A stretch of DNA of 64,000 nt from Amycolatopsis tolypomycina (GCF_900105945.1 NZ_FNSO01000004.1:1054001-1118000), one strand, 5' to 3'. Shown: positions 26,934-35,754, counted from the first letter of the stretch. Made by a program: numbers and translations. Notes: generated by a model from the letters alone, not told the origin.

Positions 26934-28162
26934 CCCGCAAGATCCGGATCCAGCTGTTCGCGTTCGTCGTCATCGCGGTGGTGTCGGTGGTCTACGCCGG
27001 CGGCCGCTACGCCGGGCTGGACCGGCTGTTCGGCAACCGCGGTTACGTCGTCACCGCGCAGCTGACCGATTCCGGCGGCATCTTCGTCAACTCCGAGGTC
27101 GCCTACCGCGGGGTCACCGTCGGGCGGGTGACGTCGCTGACGCTCACCGAGCACGGCGTCGACGTCGCCCTCGACATCGACGCGGGCGCACCGGACATCC
27201 CGGCCGACGCGCACGCGCAGGTGGCGAACCGGTCGGCGGTGGGGGAGCAGTTCGTGGATCTCCTGCCGCGGCACAACGGCGGCCCGTTCCTGACGGACGG
27301 GTCGGTGATCACGAGGGACAAGACGTCGCTGCCGCCGTCGCCGGACACCGTGCTGTCGCATTTGGACGATCTGGTGGCGAGCGTGCACCCGGAGTCGTTG
27401 CGGACGGTCGTCGACGAGACGTACAACGCGTTCGCGGGTGCGGGCCCGGAGCTGCAGCAGCTGCTGGACAGCACGGGGTCGCTGACGGCGGTGGCCGCCC
27501 AGTACGTGCCGCAGACGCAGGGGCTGCTGGCGAACTCCCGGATCGTGCTCGGCACCCAGGAGCGGCAGGCGGCGAACATCACCGACTTCGCCTCGGGTCT
27601 TCGCACGATCGCGGGTCAGCTGAAGAAGTCGGACCCGGACCTGCGGCGGGTGATCGCGCAGGCGCCGCAGCTGAGCAGGCAGATCAGCGACGTGCTGGCG
27701 GCGTCGGGCACCGACCTGGGCGTGCTGTTCGCGAACCTGCTGACCACGGCGCAGATCACGACGTCCCGCAAGGACTCGATCGAGGAGCTGCTGGTCGCCT
27801 ACCCGATCATTTCGGCGTTCTCGCCGTCGACGTCCCCGGACGGCACGGGGCACCTGGGCGTGGTGTTCAACTTCTTCGACCCGGCTTCGTGCACGAAGGG
27901 GTACGAAGGGACGAAGCAGCGTCCGGCGAACGACGAGACGGAAGCGCCGGTGAACATGAACGCCTACTGCGCCGAGCCGCCGGGCAGCCCGACCGGGGTG
28001 CGCGGGGCGCAGAACGCGCCGTACGCCGGGAAGCCGCCCGCGATCCCGGCGGCACCTGCGCAGACCGCGTCGCCGCCCGCGCAGGCTCAGCTGCCGGGGA
28101 TGCTGAGCCTGCTCACCGGGCCGTCCTCGGGCGGGCTCGGCCGGCTGCTGGGCGCGCCGTGA
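26930..28162 (+). CDS. mce4F: Mce4F-type substrate-binding protein
   Basis: The 410-residue protein has an N-terminal anchor (LFAFVVIAVVSVVYAGGRYAG), an MCE domain (VAYRGVTVGRV, AVGEQFVDLLP) and a helical body. The C-terminal tail is rich in proline and alanine and includes two cysteines (PASCTKG, AYCAEPP). The GTG start overlaps the mce4E stop as GTGA. It closes the A-F set expected for one transporter. Confidence 0.9.
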   Translation: MTRKIRIQLFAFVVIAVVSVVYAGGRYAGLDRLFGNRGYVVTAQLTDSGGIFVNSEVAYRGVTVGRVTSLTLTEHGVDVALDIDAGAPDIPADAHAQVANRSAVGEQFVDLLPRHNGGPFLTDGSVITRDKTSLPPSPDTVLSHLDDLVASVHPESLRTVVDETYNAFAGAGPELQQLLDSTGSLTAVAAQYVPQTQGLLANSRIVLGTQERQAANITDFASGLRTIAGQLKKSDPDLRRVIAQAPQLSRQISDVLAASGTDLGVLFANLLTTAQITTSRKDSIEELLVAYPIISAFSPSTSPDGTGHLGVVFNFFDPASCTKGYEGTKQRPANDETEAPVNMNAYCAEPPGSPTGVRGAQNAPYAGKPPAIPAAPAQTASPPAQAQLPGMLSLLTGPSSGGLGRLLGAP

Positions 28163-28647
28163 CGCAGCGTCTCCTGGTGGCACTGGCGGTGCTTTCCGTG
28201 CTGGCGGCCGCGTTTTCCGGCTGGTACTGGTGGCGGGTGGCGTCGGACGACGCCGCGGCCCGCGGCCGGGCGCGCGACGAGGTGCTGGCCGCGGCCGGCC
28301 CGTTCCTGGTCACGCTGAACACGATCGACTACCGCACGGCGGCCGCGGACGTCGACCGCTGGATCGCGGCGACGACGGGCCAGTACGGCAAGGACCTCAC
28401 GGGCGACCGCCAGCTGCAGATCGACCGGGCCGTTTCGGCGCGCACGGTGTCGTCGGCGTCGCTGGTCCAGGCGGCGGTGACCGAGATCGATCCCGCACGC
28501 GGGTCCGCGCGCCTCCTGGCGGTCTTGGACGTCCGCGTGTCGACGGCCGGTGCGCCTGCCGCGCAACGCATGAACCGCCTGACGGTGGACGTGTCGCGGT
28601 CCCCGTCCGGCTGGAAGATCGCCGCGGTGCAGGCGGCGGGCGCATGA
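28159..28647 (+). CDS. Mce-associated membrane protein (first)
   Basis: The 162-residue protein has one N-terminal membrane segment (LLVALAVLSVLAAAFSGWYWW) followed by an NTF2-like extracytoplasmic domain. Two such genes follow mceF in M. tuberculosis (Rv3493c, Rv3492c), where such proteins are thought to stabilise Mce complexes. GTGA overlap with mce4F. The detailed role is not established. Confidence 0.83.
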   Translation: MTQRLLVALAVLSVLAAAFSGWYWWRVASDDAAARGRARDEVLAAAGPFLVTLNTIDYRTAAADVDRWIAATTGQYGKDLTGDRQLQIDRAVSARTVSSASLVQAAVTEIDPARGSARLLAVLDVRVSTAGAPAAQRMNRLTVDVSRSPSGWKIAAVQAAGA

Positions 28648-29126
28648 CCCGGATCCTGCTCCTGGTGGTGGCGCTGGCCCTGGGCTGCACGGCGTGGTTC
28701 GGCAGCAAGGCGGCATCGCTGTCCCCGGGCGACAACCAGGCGCTGGTCGATGTTTCGGCCACTTCCGACGTTGCGTCCCAGGTGAGTGACGCGGTGAAAG
28801 CGGTGTTTTCCTACGACTACGCGAACCTGCCCCGCACCGAGCGAGCGGCCGCGGAGGTCCTGACCGGGGACGCGGTGCGGCAGTACCAGACGCAGTTCGC
28901 CTCGGCCCGCCCGAAGGCGGTCTCCGAGAAGCTGATCCGCACGACGACGGTCCGCGCGATCGGGGTGCGGTCCCTGCGCGGGGACTCGGCGGATCTGCTC
29001 CTGTTCCTGGACCAGCAGACAGTGGCCCAGGGCGGCGGAGCGCCGACGTCGTCGGTGGCCCAGCTGGCGGTGACGGCGAAACGGATCGACGGCCGCTGGA
29101 AACTGGCCACGCTGACGGCGCTCTGA
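28644..29126 (+). CDS. Mce-associated membrane protein (second)
   Basis: The 160-residue protein has one N-terminal hydrophobic segment (ILLLVVALALGCTAWFG) and an NTF2-like domain (AVFSYDYANL, then RWKLATLTAL at the end). It resembles the preceding protein distantly. ATGA overlap. It is the last gene of the overlapping series; the next gene converges from the other strand five bases later. Confidence 0.83.
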   Translation: MTRILLLVVALALGCTAWFGSKAASLSPGDNQALVDVSATSDVASQVSDAVKAVFSYDYANLPRTERAAAEVLTGDAVRQYQTQFASARPKAVSEKLIRTTTVRAIGVRSLRGDSADLLLFLDQQTVAQGGGAPTSSVAQLAVTAKRIDGRWKLATLTAL

Positions 29127-29131
29127 TCCGC

Positions 29132-30241
29132 TCAGGTGCCCGGCCCGGAACGCGGGGGAGCCTGCGCCGCGGTGACGGCGCGGGTCGCCGTGCGATCGCC
29201 GAGCAGATCGGTGCTGTCGGCGAACTGGTCGATCGCCCCGGTGCGTGGCAAGGCGCGCACGGCGGGGTCGGTCAGCGTGTCGAAGAGCGCCCGGCTGAAG
29301 CGTTCCGCGTGCAGGACCTGGAACGGCCGGTCGTGGTACGGGCGGGTGCGGGGGTCGAGCGGCTCGGTCAGCCCGAGCCGGTTGTGCAGCTCGGCGACGG
29401 ACGTGTAGGCCGTGGCGAGGTGGGCTTCCCGTTCCGGCCAGGTGGTGGCGGCGAGGGCCGCGGTCAGGGCCGGGGAGAGGGTGGCCGCGAACGGGAGCCG
29501 GGCGAAGGCGCTCCCGAGCCACTTGGCGTAGGGCGGGTAAACGCGGTGCAGCACCAGGCTCAGGCGCATGAGGTCGCGGATCAGGCGGGCGGCGACGACG
29601 GCCGAGCCGAGTTCGTCGCCGACTTCCCCGCACCGCCCGACGAACGCCTCCTCCTGGGAGATCCGCTGCCACTGGCAGGCCAGGAGGTAGCGCCAGAGCT
29701 GCTCCGGATACCAGCCGAGCCGGGCGCGGACGGTGGTGAGTTCCCCGGTCCGGTCGTGGAAGACCGCGCCGGCGGTGATCTCGGCCAGTGCCTGGGTGGG
29801 GGTCGCGAGCCAGTCGAGCGTGGTGATGGCCTCGCGGGGATCGAAGCCCAGGTGGCCGGGGAGCCATTCGTCGAGGCTGGTGACGTCGACGCGGTGGAAG
29901 ACCGGCCCGTCGGTGGCCACCATGTGGCGCACGTGCTCGTTCTCGGTGGGGCCGAAGTGGGTCGGGTAGCCGTGGAACGACTTGGGCAGCTCGTCGCGCA
30001 ACATCGCGACGACGTCTCGGGCGTACCGCCCGGCGTCGTCGTGGCTCAGGAAGAGCTGCAGGCGCGGCCCCCATTCGTGATCGGCGGAGCGGGCCGTGTC
30101 GAAGCCGAGGACCTCCGAACCGGTACCGATCCGCGCGGCCGTGTGGGGCAGATCCCCGAAGTGCGCGTGCACCAACGGCCACACTGCCTCGTCGTAGAAG
30201 CGGCGTGACAGCTCCAGGCCGGGGATGAACGAGGGGGCCAC
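29132..30241 (-). CDS. DUF4037 protein with nucleotidyltransferase-like N-terminus
   Basis: The 369-residue cytoplasmic protein starts at GTG 30241. Residues about 38-65 (GTGSEVLGFDTARSADHEWG) carry a GS...D...D pattern like the minimal nucleotidyltransferase core. The rest is helical and typical of DUF4037 (LGWYPEQLWRYLLACQWQRI). The function is unknown; a nucleotidyl transfer or antibiotic-modifying role is only suggested by the fold. The unknown gene at 30248 ends six bases before this start, so the two form one unit. Confidence 0.75.
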   Translation of the reverse strand: MAPSFIPGLELSRRFYDEAVWPLVHAHFGDLPHTAARIGTGSEVLGFDTARSADHEWGPRLQLFLSHDDAGRYARDVVAMLRDELPKSFHGYPTHFGPTENEHVRHMVATDGPVFHRVDVTSLDEWLPGHLGFDPREAITTLDWLATPTQALAEITAGAVFHDRTGELTTVRARLGWYPEQLWRYLLACQWQRISQEEAFVGRCGEVGDELGSAVVAARLIRDLMRLSLVLHRVYPPYAKWLGSAFARLPFAATLSPALTAALAATTWPEREAHLATAYTSVAELHNRLGLTEPLDPRTRPYHDRPFQVLHAERFSRALFDTLTDPAVRALPRTGAIDQFADSTDLLGDRTATRAVTAAQAPPRSGPGT

Positions 30242-30247
30242 GGCCGC

Positions 30248-30736
30248 TCAGCCGTCCCAGACCGCTGCGCCCTGGCGGAGAACCTCCACATCGGACTCTT
30301 CCGCCACCGGCCACAGCTCCACCACGTACCGGTAGTGCTCCCCGAACTCGTGCTCGTTCCAGGTCACCCCGGGCGGCCCGGCCGGCACATAGGACACCCG
30401 GGCCCGGTACAACCCCGGCAGCACCGAAAAGAACTTCTCCTGCGACGGGTAGTCCGCGGGCCCGGAAATCACCAACCGCCCGCTCGGAACCGGAAGATCC
30501 GCCTCCACCACGTGCTCGGCGGGCGCGGCCACCGCGGGTGCCGACGGCAACAGGTCCACCGAAGACTCGACCACGTCCGAGCGCGCCGTCGCGATCGCGA
30601 GGCCGCCCGGCTCCACCCCGATCCGGTGACGTTCCACCGCGTCCGGCGTCCAGCCGCTGCCCGTCAGCCGCGATCCCGAATCCCGGATGGTGAACTGGCG
30701 CTGGTCGGCGTGGACTACGAGGTGCACACGAACCAC
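30248..30736 (-). CDS. Uncharacterised cytoplasmic protein, ~162 aa
   Basis: I do not recognise the family. The protein starts VVRVHLVVHADQRQF at GTG 30736, with another GTG at 30727 as the alternative. It has no signal or membrane segment. Alternating short hydrophobic runs (GGLAIATARSD, GRLVISGPADY, GLYRARVSYVP, YRYVVELWPV) suggest a beta-sandwich. It ends six bases before the DUF4037 gene and is divergent from the aminotransferase across ~55 bp. No ribosome site is obvious, so it may be translated from a leaderless transcript. Confidence 0.6.
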   Translation of the reverse strand: MVRVHLVVHADQRQFTIRDSGSRLTGSGWTPDAVERHRIGVEPGGLAIATARSDVVESSVDLLPSAPAVAAPAEHVVEADLPVPSGRLVISGPADYPSQEKFFSVLPGLYRARVSYVPAGPPGVTWNEHEFGEHYRYVVELWPVAEESDVEVLRQGAAVWDG

Positions 30737-30790
30737 CCTAGCCAGGACCCGCCCCGGAATGGTATCGACGCCGGGTTTAGCGTTGAGGCC

Positions 30791-32032
30791 ATGACCACTG
30801 CTTCCGTCGACGTCGACACGGCCCGCAGCGACTACGCGGCCCTGGTCGGCCGAGGCCTCTCCCTGGACATCACCCGCGGCAAGCCGTCCCCCGAGCAGCT
30901 TGACCTCTCGAACGCGCTGCTGAGCCTCCCCGGCGACGGCACCTTCAAGGCCGAGGACGGCACCGACGTCCGCAACTACGGCGGCCTCAACGGCCTGCCC
31001 GAGCTGCGTCGCATCTTCGCCGCCGCGCTGCAGGTGCCCGCCGGGCAGTTGCTCGCCGCCGGCAACTCCAGCCTCGAGCTGATGCACGACGCCGTCGTCC
31101 AGGCCCTGCTGAGCAAGCTGCCCGGTGCCGAGCGCCGCTGGGCCGACGAGCCGCGGGTGAAGTTCCTCGCCCCCGTCCCGGGCTACGACCGCCACTTCGC
31201 GCTCACCGAGCGCTTCGGCATCGAGCTGGTTCCGGTCGCGATGACCGACGAGGGCCCCGACATGGACGCCGTCGAGACGCTGGTCGCCGAGGATTCCGCC
31301 GTCAAGGGCATCTGGTGCGTGCCCAAGTACAGCAACCCGACCGGTGTCACGTTCAGTGACGACGTGGTCAAGCGGCTCGCCACCATGCGCACCGCGGCCC
31401 CGGACTTCCGGATCTTCTGGGACAACGCCTACGCCGTGCACCACCTCACCGACGACGAGCCGGAGCTGGCCGACCTGCTCGCCCTGGCGACCGAGGCGGG
31501 CAACGCCGACCGCGTCTTCGTCTTCGGCTCGACCTCGAAGATCACCCTCGCCGGCGCCGGCGTCGGTTTCTTCGGCGCGTCCGAGGCCAACCTCGCCTGG
31601 TGGACCGGCAACATCGGCAAGCGCACCATCGGCCCGGACAAGGTCAACCAGCTGCGGCACGCCCACTTCCTCAAGGACGAGGCCGGCGTCCGCGCGCACA
31701 TGCGCAAGCACGCCGAGATCATCGGCCCGAAGTTCGCGGCCGTCGACCGCATCCTCACCGAGGAGCTGTCCGACCTGGCGTCGTGGACCAAGCCGACCGG
31801 GGGGTACTTCATCACGCTCACCGTCCCGCAGGGCACCGCGAAGGAGGTCGTGCGGCTGGCCAAGGAGGCCGGCGTCGCGCTGACCCCGGCCGGGGCGACC
31901 CACCCGCACGGCAGCGACCCGGCGGACGCCGTCATCCGCATCGCGCCGACCTTCCCGAAGCTCGAAGAGGTCGAAGAGGCCGTCCGCGCGCTGGCCGTGT
32001 GCGTCCGGCTCGCGGTGGCGCAGCGCGCCTGA
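30791..32032 (+). CDS. Class I aminotransferase, AspT (Rv3722c)-like aspartate aminotransferase
   Basis: The 413-residue PLP enzyme opens with SLDITRGKPSPEQLDLS and DVRNYGGLNGLPELR, features of the Ic subgroup that includes the main aspartate aminotransferase of M. tuberculosis. The PLP lysine lies in FGSTSKITLAGAG, the Asp contacting the pyridine nitrogen in FWDNAYAVHH, and the carboxylate arginine in VIRIAPTFP. It transfers the amino group of aspartate (or kynurenine-like substrates) to 2-oxoglutarate in the cytoplasm. The ATG at 30791 has only a weak ribosome site. Confidence 0.87.
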   Translation: MTTASVDVDTARSDYAALVGRGLSLDITRGKPSPEQLDLSNALLSLPGDGTFKAEDGTDVRNYGGLNGLPELRRIFAAALQVPAGQLLAAGNSSLELMHDAVVQALLSKLPGAERRWADEPRVKFLAPVPGYDRHFALTERFGIELVPVAMTDEGPDMDAVETLVAEDSAVKGIWCVPKYSNPTGVTFSDDVVKRLATMRTAAPDFRIFWDNAYAVHHLTDDEPELADLLALATEAGNADRVFVFGSTSKITLAGAGVGFFGASEANLAWWTGNIGKRTIGPDKVNQLRHAHFLKDEAGVRAHMRKHAEIIGPKFAAVDRILTEELSDLASWTKPTGGYFITLTVPQGTAKEVVRLAKEAGVALTPAGATHPHGSDPADAVIRIAPTFPKLEEVEEAVRALAVCVRLAVAQRA

Positions 32033-32150
32033 CCTGGGCAAACGCAAGTCGATCAAAATTTTTCCCGTTTTGACCGAGCCGGGGGACGCCCAGGTACGTA
32101 TGACCGGTGGGTGAGGTGGACGAAAACTCGTCACGAGAGGACGTCCCCCG

Positions 32151-33128
32151 GTGTTCGGAAAACGCTACACAGAGCAGCTGATCGAGCGCAGCGCGGAGAA
32201 CGCGACCGACCGCCGCCGCTTCCTCAAGGCTGCGGGAGCGGCGGGGCTCGGCGTCGCGGGTGCCGGTGCGCTCGGCACGGCGCTGTCGCTGGGCCTCGGC
32301 TCGGCCGGTGCCACGCAGCAGTACGGAGCGCAGGGAGGTGACAAGGCGAAGGAGGCGGCGAGTGATGCCGCCGTCCTGAACTTCGCGCTGAACCTCGAGT
32401 ACCTCGAGGCGAACCTGTACTCGTTCGCCGCCTACGGCTACGGCCTGAACGAGAAGTACGTCAACGGCGTCGGCAACCTGGGCAAGGTCTCCGGCGGGCA
32501 CGGCGTCAAGTTCAAGAGCGAGCACACCAAGCAGATCGTCCAGGAGATCGCCGGCGACGAGGTCGCCCACGTCAACTTCCTGCGCAAGGCGCTCGGCAAC
32601 GGCGCGGTCGCGCAGCCCGAGATCGACTTCCAGAACAGCTTCACCGCGGCCATGCAGGCCGCGGGGGTGATCAAGCAGGGCCAGACGTTCGACCCGTTCG
32701 GCAGCGAGAACAACTTCCTGCTCGCCGCCTACCTGTTCGAGGACGTCGGCGTGTCCGCCTACAAGGGCGCCGCCCCGCTGGTGAACAACAAGACGTTCCT
32801 CGACGCGGCCGCGGGCATCCTGGCCGTCGAGGCCTACCACGCCGGCATCATCCGCTCGGCGCTGTTCGAGCGCGGCCTCGGCGACATCACGAACAAGATG
32901 TCCGACGCCCGCGACAGCCTCGACGGCAAGGCCGACGACGACGAAGGCGTCATCAAGGACGGCAAGGCGAACCTCGTCCCGACCGACGCCAACGGCATCG
33001 CGTTCGGCCGGTCCGCCGAGCGCGTGCTCAACATCGCCTACCTCAACCCGGACAAGGTGTCTTCGGGTGGCTTCTACCCGCGCGGCCTCAACGGCGACAT
33101 CGCCACCAGCGGTGCGAAGGAGAAGTAG
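32151..33128 (+). CDS. Tat-exported ferritin-like domain protein
   Basis: The 325-residue protein has a twin-arginine signal (DRRRFLKAAGAAG) with a hydrophobic core ending near residue 55. A Ferritin_2 four-helix domain follows, with metal-binding type motifs NLEYLEANLYSF, AGDEVAHVNFL, AAYLFEDVGVSA and AVEAYHAGI. The Tat route suits a protein that folds around metal before export. Relatives occur in desiccation- and stress-related gene sets; the activity is not established. The start GTG at 32151 sits in GTGTTCGG. The gap upstream (32036-32150) has an unusually AT-rich patch (AAAATTTTTCCCGTTTTG), probably promoter. A strong hairpin follows. Confidence 0.82.
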   Translation: MFGKRYTEQLIERSAENATDRRRFLKAAGAAGLGVAGAGALGTALSLGLGSAGATQQYGAQGGDKAKEAASDAAVLNFALNLEYLEANLYSFAAYGYGLNEKYVNGVGNLGKVSGGHGVKFKSEHTKQIVQEIAGDEVAHVNFLRKALGNGAVAQPEIDFQNSFTAAMQAAGVIKQGQTFDPFGSENNFLLAAYLFEDVGVSAYKGAAPLVNNKTFLDAAAGILAVEAYHAGIIRSALFERGLGDITNKMSDARDSLDGKADDDEGVIKDGKANLVPTDANGIAFGRSAERVLNIAYLNPDKVSSGGFYPRGLNGDIATSGAKEK

Positions 33129-33131
33129 GCA

Positions 33132-33175
33132 CCGCGTGCCGCCGCCACGGTAACGTCACAGGCGGCGGCACGCGG
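33132..33175. terminator. Hairpin after the ferritin-like gene
   Basis: A perfect 15-bp stem (CCGCGTGCCGCCGCC at 33132-33146, complement at 33161-33175) with a 14-base loop begins three bases after the stop. There is no T tract, so termination is inferred from position and stability. Confidence 0.7.
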
Positions 33176-33192
33176 AGTCGAGGGGGCGCGAA

Positions 33193-34308
33193 GTGCGGGT
33201 ACTGGTCGCGGGTGGCGGGATCTCGGGCACGGTCACGGCGATGGCGCTGCGGCTCGCCGGGCACGAACCGGTCGTGTACGAGGCCTATCCCGCCGGTGGG
33301 GACGACATCGGCGCGTTCCTCACGATCATGCACAACGGCATGGACGCCCTGCGCGCGATCGGTGCCGACCGGCCGGTGATCGACAGTTCGTTCGCGGCGT
33401 ACGGCGTCGAGCTCGTCGCCCCGAACGGGGAAACCGTGGGGCGGCGCGAGTTCGACACCGAAGGCCTCGGTGGCTTTGGTGGCCCGCGCACCCTGACCCG
33501 CGCGACGCTCTACCGCGTCCTGCAGGAGGAGGCCGCGCGCCGCGGTGTCCCGCTGGAGCGCGGCAAACGGCTGGTGGGCGCGCGGCCCGGCCAGGACGGG
33601 ATCACGGCGGAGTTCGCCGACGGCACCACCGGAACGGGTGACGTGCTGGTCGGCGCGGACGGCCTGCGCTCGGTCGTCCGGGGGCTGATCGACCCGGCCG
33701 CGGACGAGCCGCGGTACACCGGGCTGACCGTCGTGTATGGCTACACGCGCGCGGGCGGGCTGCCCGCCGCGCCCGGGATCTACCGGATGATCCGCGGCAG
33801 CCGGGCCGCCTTCGGGTTCACCACGGACCCGGACGGCGCCACCTTCTGGTTCGCCCGCATCCCGGACACCGAGCGCTCCCGCGAGGAGATCGCCGCGGTC
33901 ACCCCGGCGGGCTGGCGCGAGTTCGCGCACGCGGCGTTCGACGGAGATCCGTTGCCCTGCACGGACATCATCGCGGCGACCGGCGACGAGGTCTTCGGCG
34001 GCCACTCCTACGACGTCCCGGAGACCCGGATCTGGTCGACGCCGGAGATGGTCCTCACCGGCGACGCCGCCCACGCCGCGTCCCCGGCCGCCGGCCAGGG
34101 CGCGTCGATGGCGCTGGAGGACAGCGTGGTGCTGGCGCAGTGCCTGCGCGACCTGCCGGACCCGGCGTCGGCCTTCGCCGCGTACGAGGGCTTGCGCCGC
34201 GAGCGCGTCGAGAAGCTGGTGGCGGCGAGCGCGGGCGGCGACGTCGGCGAAGAGCGCGGATGGCTGTACTCGCACCACATCGACTGGGCCACGAAGATCA
34301 CCGTCTAG
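33193..34308 (+). CDS. FAD-dependent monooxygenase, PHBH/TetX-like
   Basis: The 371-residue flavoprotein has the ADP-binding loop AGGGISG at the N-terminus, the DG-type motif VLVGADGLRSVVR in the middle, and GDAAHAASPAAGQGASMALE near residue 295, the FAD ribityl-binding site of the PHBH group. Such enzymes hydroxylate aromatic or polycyclic substrates using NAD(P)H. The start is GTG 33193. The TAG stop (34306-34308) is part of a CTAG that was duplicated when the IS inserted, so the protein remains full length although the element abuts its last codon. Confidence 0.87.
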   Translation: MRVLVAGGGISGTVTAMALRLAGHEPVVYEAYPAGGDDIGAFLTIMHNGMDALRAIGADRPVIDSSFAAYGVELVAPNGETVGRREFDTEGLGGFGGPRTLTRATLYRVLQEEAARRGVPLERGKRLVGARPGQDGITAEFADGTTGTGDVLVGADGLRSVVRGLIDPAADEPRYTGLTVVYGYTRAGGLPAAPGIYRMIRGSRAAFGFTTDPDGATFWFARIPDTERSREEIAAVTPAGWREFAHAAFDGDPLPCTDIIAATGDEVFGGHSYDVPETRIWSTPEMVLTGDAAHAASPAAGQGASMALEDSVVLAQCLRDLPDPASAFAAYEGLRRERVEKLVAASAGGDVGEERGWLYSHHIDWATKITV

Positions 34309-34326
34309 TACTACAGGGCTAGATCT
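34305..34326 (+). repeat. Left target copy (CTAG) and terminal inverted repeat of the IS
   Basis: CTAG at 34305-34308 overlaps the monooxygenase stop codon. The inverted repeat follows at 34309-34326. Confidence 0.92.
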
Positions 34327-34375
34327 TTGCGTGTCGGTTCGTGATATCGACTGCTGATTGTGCGAGTGTTGGCGA

Positions 34376-35566
34376 GTGAGCACTCCTTCTGTCGGGCGGG
34401 CCGACCTCTCGGGCGGTGCGACGCGGGAAGATTTGGCCGTGTGGGATCGGGAGTTTCGGGACGTGTGCGCGCGACTGGACGGGTTGTTCTATCGGACGGA
34501 TTCGCGTGCGCATGCCCGGCATTATCTGCGCGGCTTGATCGCCCCGCTGGAACGGAAGAACGGCTGGACGATCGCGGAGTATTCCGGAGATCCGGAGCCG
34601 AAGGCGCTCCAGCGGTTGCTGAATCTGTCGCCGTGGGATGCCGCCGAGGCGCGAGACCTGGTACGCGACTATGCGATGGAACATTTCGCTGATCCCCGTG
34701 GCGTGCTGATCGCGGACCCGACCGGGTTTGCCAAGAAGGGCAACAAGTCGGCCGGTGTTCAACGTCAGTATTCGGGGACCCTGGGGCGGATCGACAACTG
34801 TCAGATCGGGGTTTTCCTGGCCTATGCCAACACGGCCGGCGATCGGGTACTCATTGACCGAGAACTGTATCTGCCCGATGCGTCGTGGTGTGCTGATCCC
34901 GGGCGTCGGGCCGAGGCGCACGTGCCGGAGAAGGTGACGTTCGCTACCCGCCCGAAGCAGGTGCAGGCCATGATCGCGCGAGCGGTGACGGCCGGGGTGC
35001 CGTTCGCGTGGTTCGCCGCGGACGAGGAGTTCGGGCAGAACCCGGGGCTGCGCACGTATCTGGAAGCCGAAGGAATCGCGTATGCGATGGCCGTGCCGAA
35101 GAACACCGACATCACAACTGGCGGTATCTCCTCCGCGGCCGGCCTGCCGACACTGGTCAAACATGCCCAATCCCGCCTGACAGGCCACGACTGGTCCCGT
35201 CGTGCCTGCGGGATCGGCGCCAAGGGTTTCCGGGTCTACGACTGGGCGATGGTCGATGCCGGTGACGGCCATCAGTACGTGTTCCGCCGAAACATTTCAG
35301 ACGGCGAACTCGGCTACTTCCACTGCTACAACCCGCGCGGAGAATCACTGACGGAACTTGTCCGTGTCATCGGCGCCCGCTGGCCAATCGAGGAATGTTT
35401 CGAAGCAGCCAAGAGCGAAGCAGGACTGGACAACTACCAAGTCCGCCTCTACCACGCCTGGTACCGGCATATCACCCTGTCGATGCTGGCCATGGCATTC
35501 CTCGCAGTGATGAGACACCAGGCAAAAAAAGATCAGCGCGACCTGCGGGCAAGCCGCACACCATGA
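34376..35566 (+). CDS. IS701-family DDE transposase, zero-frame product
   Basis: The 396-residue product shows the RNase-H-fold acidic residues in VLIADPTGFAKKG (D), WFAADEEFG (D) and WPIEECFEAAKSE (E), spaced as in IS701/IS4 transposases. GTG 34376 was chosen; GTG 34358 is the alternative and neither has a clear ribosome site. The frame ends ...KKDQRDLRASRTP soon after an A7 run, whereas family members continue with a basic helical tail. That tail (LIALSIAEIRRLF, then WRRGHQADARRSHFRRR) is encoded in the -1 frame just downstream. A -1 shift on A7 would give a 459-residue protein. Confidence 0.88.
   Translation: MSTPSVGRADLSGGATREDLAVWDREFRDVCARLDGLFYRTDSRAHARHYLRGLIAPLERKNGWTIAEYSGDPEPKALQRLLNLSPWDAAEARDLVRDYAMEHFADPRGVLIADPTGFAKKGNKSAGVQRQYSGTLGRIDNCQIGVFLAYANTAGDRVLIDRELYLPDASWCADPGRRAEAHVPEKVTFATRPKQVQAMIARAVTAGVPFAWFAADEEFGQNPGLRTYLEAEGIAYAMAVPKNTDITTGGISSAAGLPTLVKHAQSRLTGHDWSRRACGIGAKGFRVYDWAMVDAGDGHQYVFRRNISDGELGYFHCYNPRGESLTELVRVIGARWPIEECFEAAKSEAGLDNYQVRLYHAWYRHITLSMLAMAFLAVMRHQAKKDQRDLRASRTP
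35524..35530 (+). promoter_or_regulatory. A7 slippery heptamer in the transposase gene
   Basis: In the zero frame the bases read GCA AAA AAA GAT, so the heptamer A-AAA-AAA is in the canonical phase for -1 slippage. After slipping, translation continues AGA TCA GCG and runs open to 35754. A small hairpin (TGCGG / CCGCA, 35544-35558) lies 13 bases downstream. An A7 run is rare in this GC-rich sequence. Confidence 0.65.
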
Positions 35567-35754
35567 CCACCCGGACCCGTCGCCTGATCGCACTCTCCAT
35601 CGCCGAGATCCGACGCCTGTTCAACCTCATCGGCAAAGACGACCACATCATCGACCACGGTCTTCGTGCGTCCGCCTGGCGCCGCGGACACCAGGCAGAC
35701 GCACGACGAAGCCACTTCAGGCGACGCCTCCGACTCCAAATGCTAGAGATCTAG
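35563..35754 (+). CDS. C-terminal transposase segment in the -1 frame
   Basis: The 63-codon frame from ATG 35563 overlaps the transposase stop as ATGA. It encodes MTTRTRRLIALSIAEIRRLF and then a highly basic tail that corresponds to the usual C-terminal end of IS701-type transposases. It ends at a TAG inside the right inverted repeat. It could be reached by -1 frameshifting at 35524-35530, by coupled re-initiation at the ATGA, or be the remnant of a frame-shifted gene. I regard it as part of one transposase and not a separate protein. Confidence 0.6.
   Translation: MTTRTRRLIALSIAEIRRLFNLIGKDDHIIDHGLRASAWRRGHQADARRSHFRRRLRLQMLEI

Noticed and set aside
34358..34375. Six-codon longer transposase start
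   Set aside because: No ribosome site and no conserved residues before 34376; kept only as an alternative.
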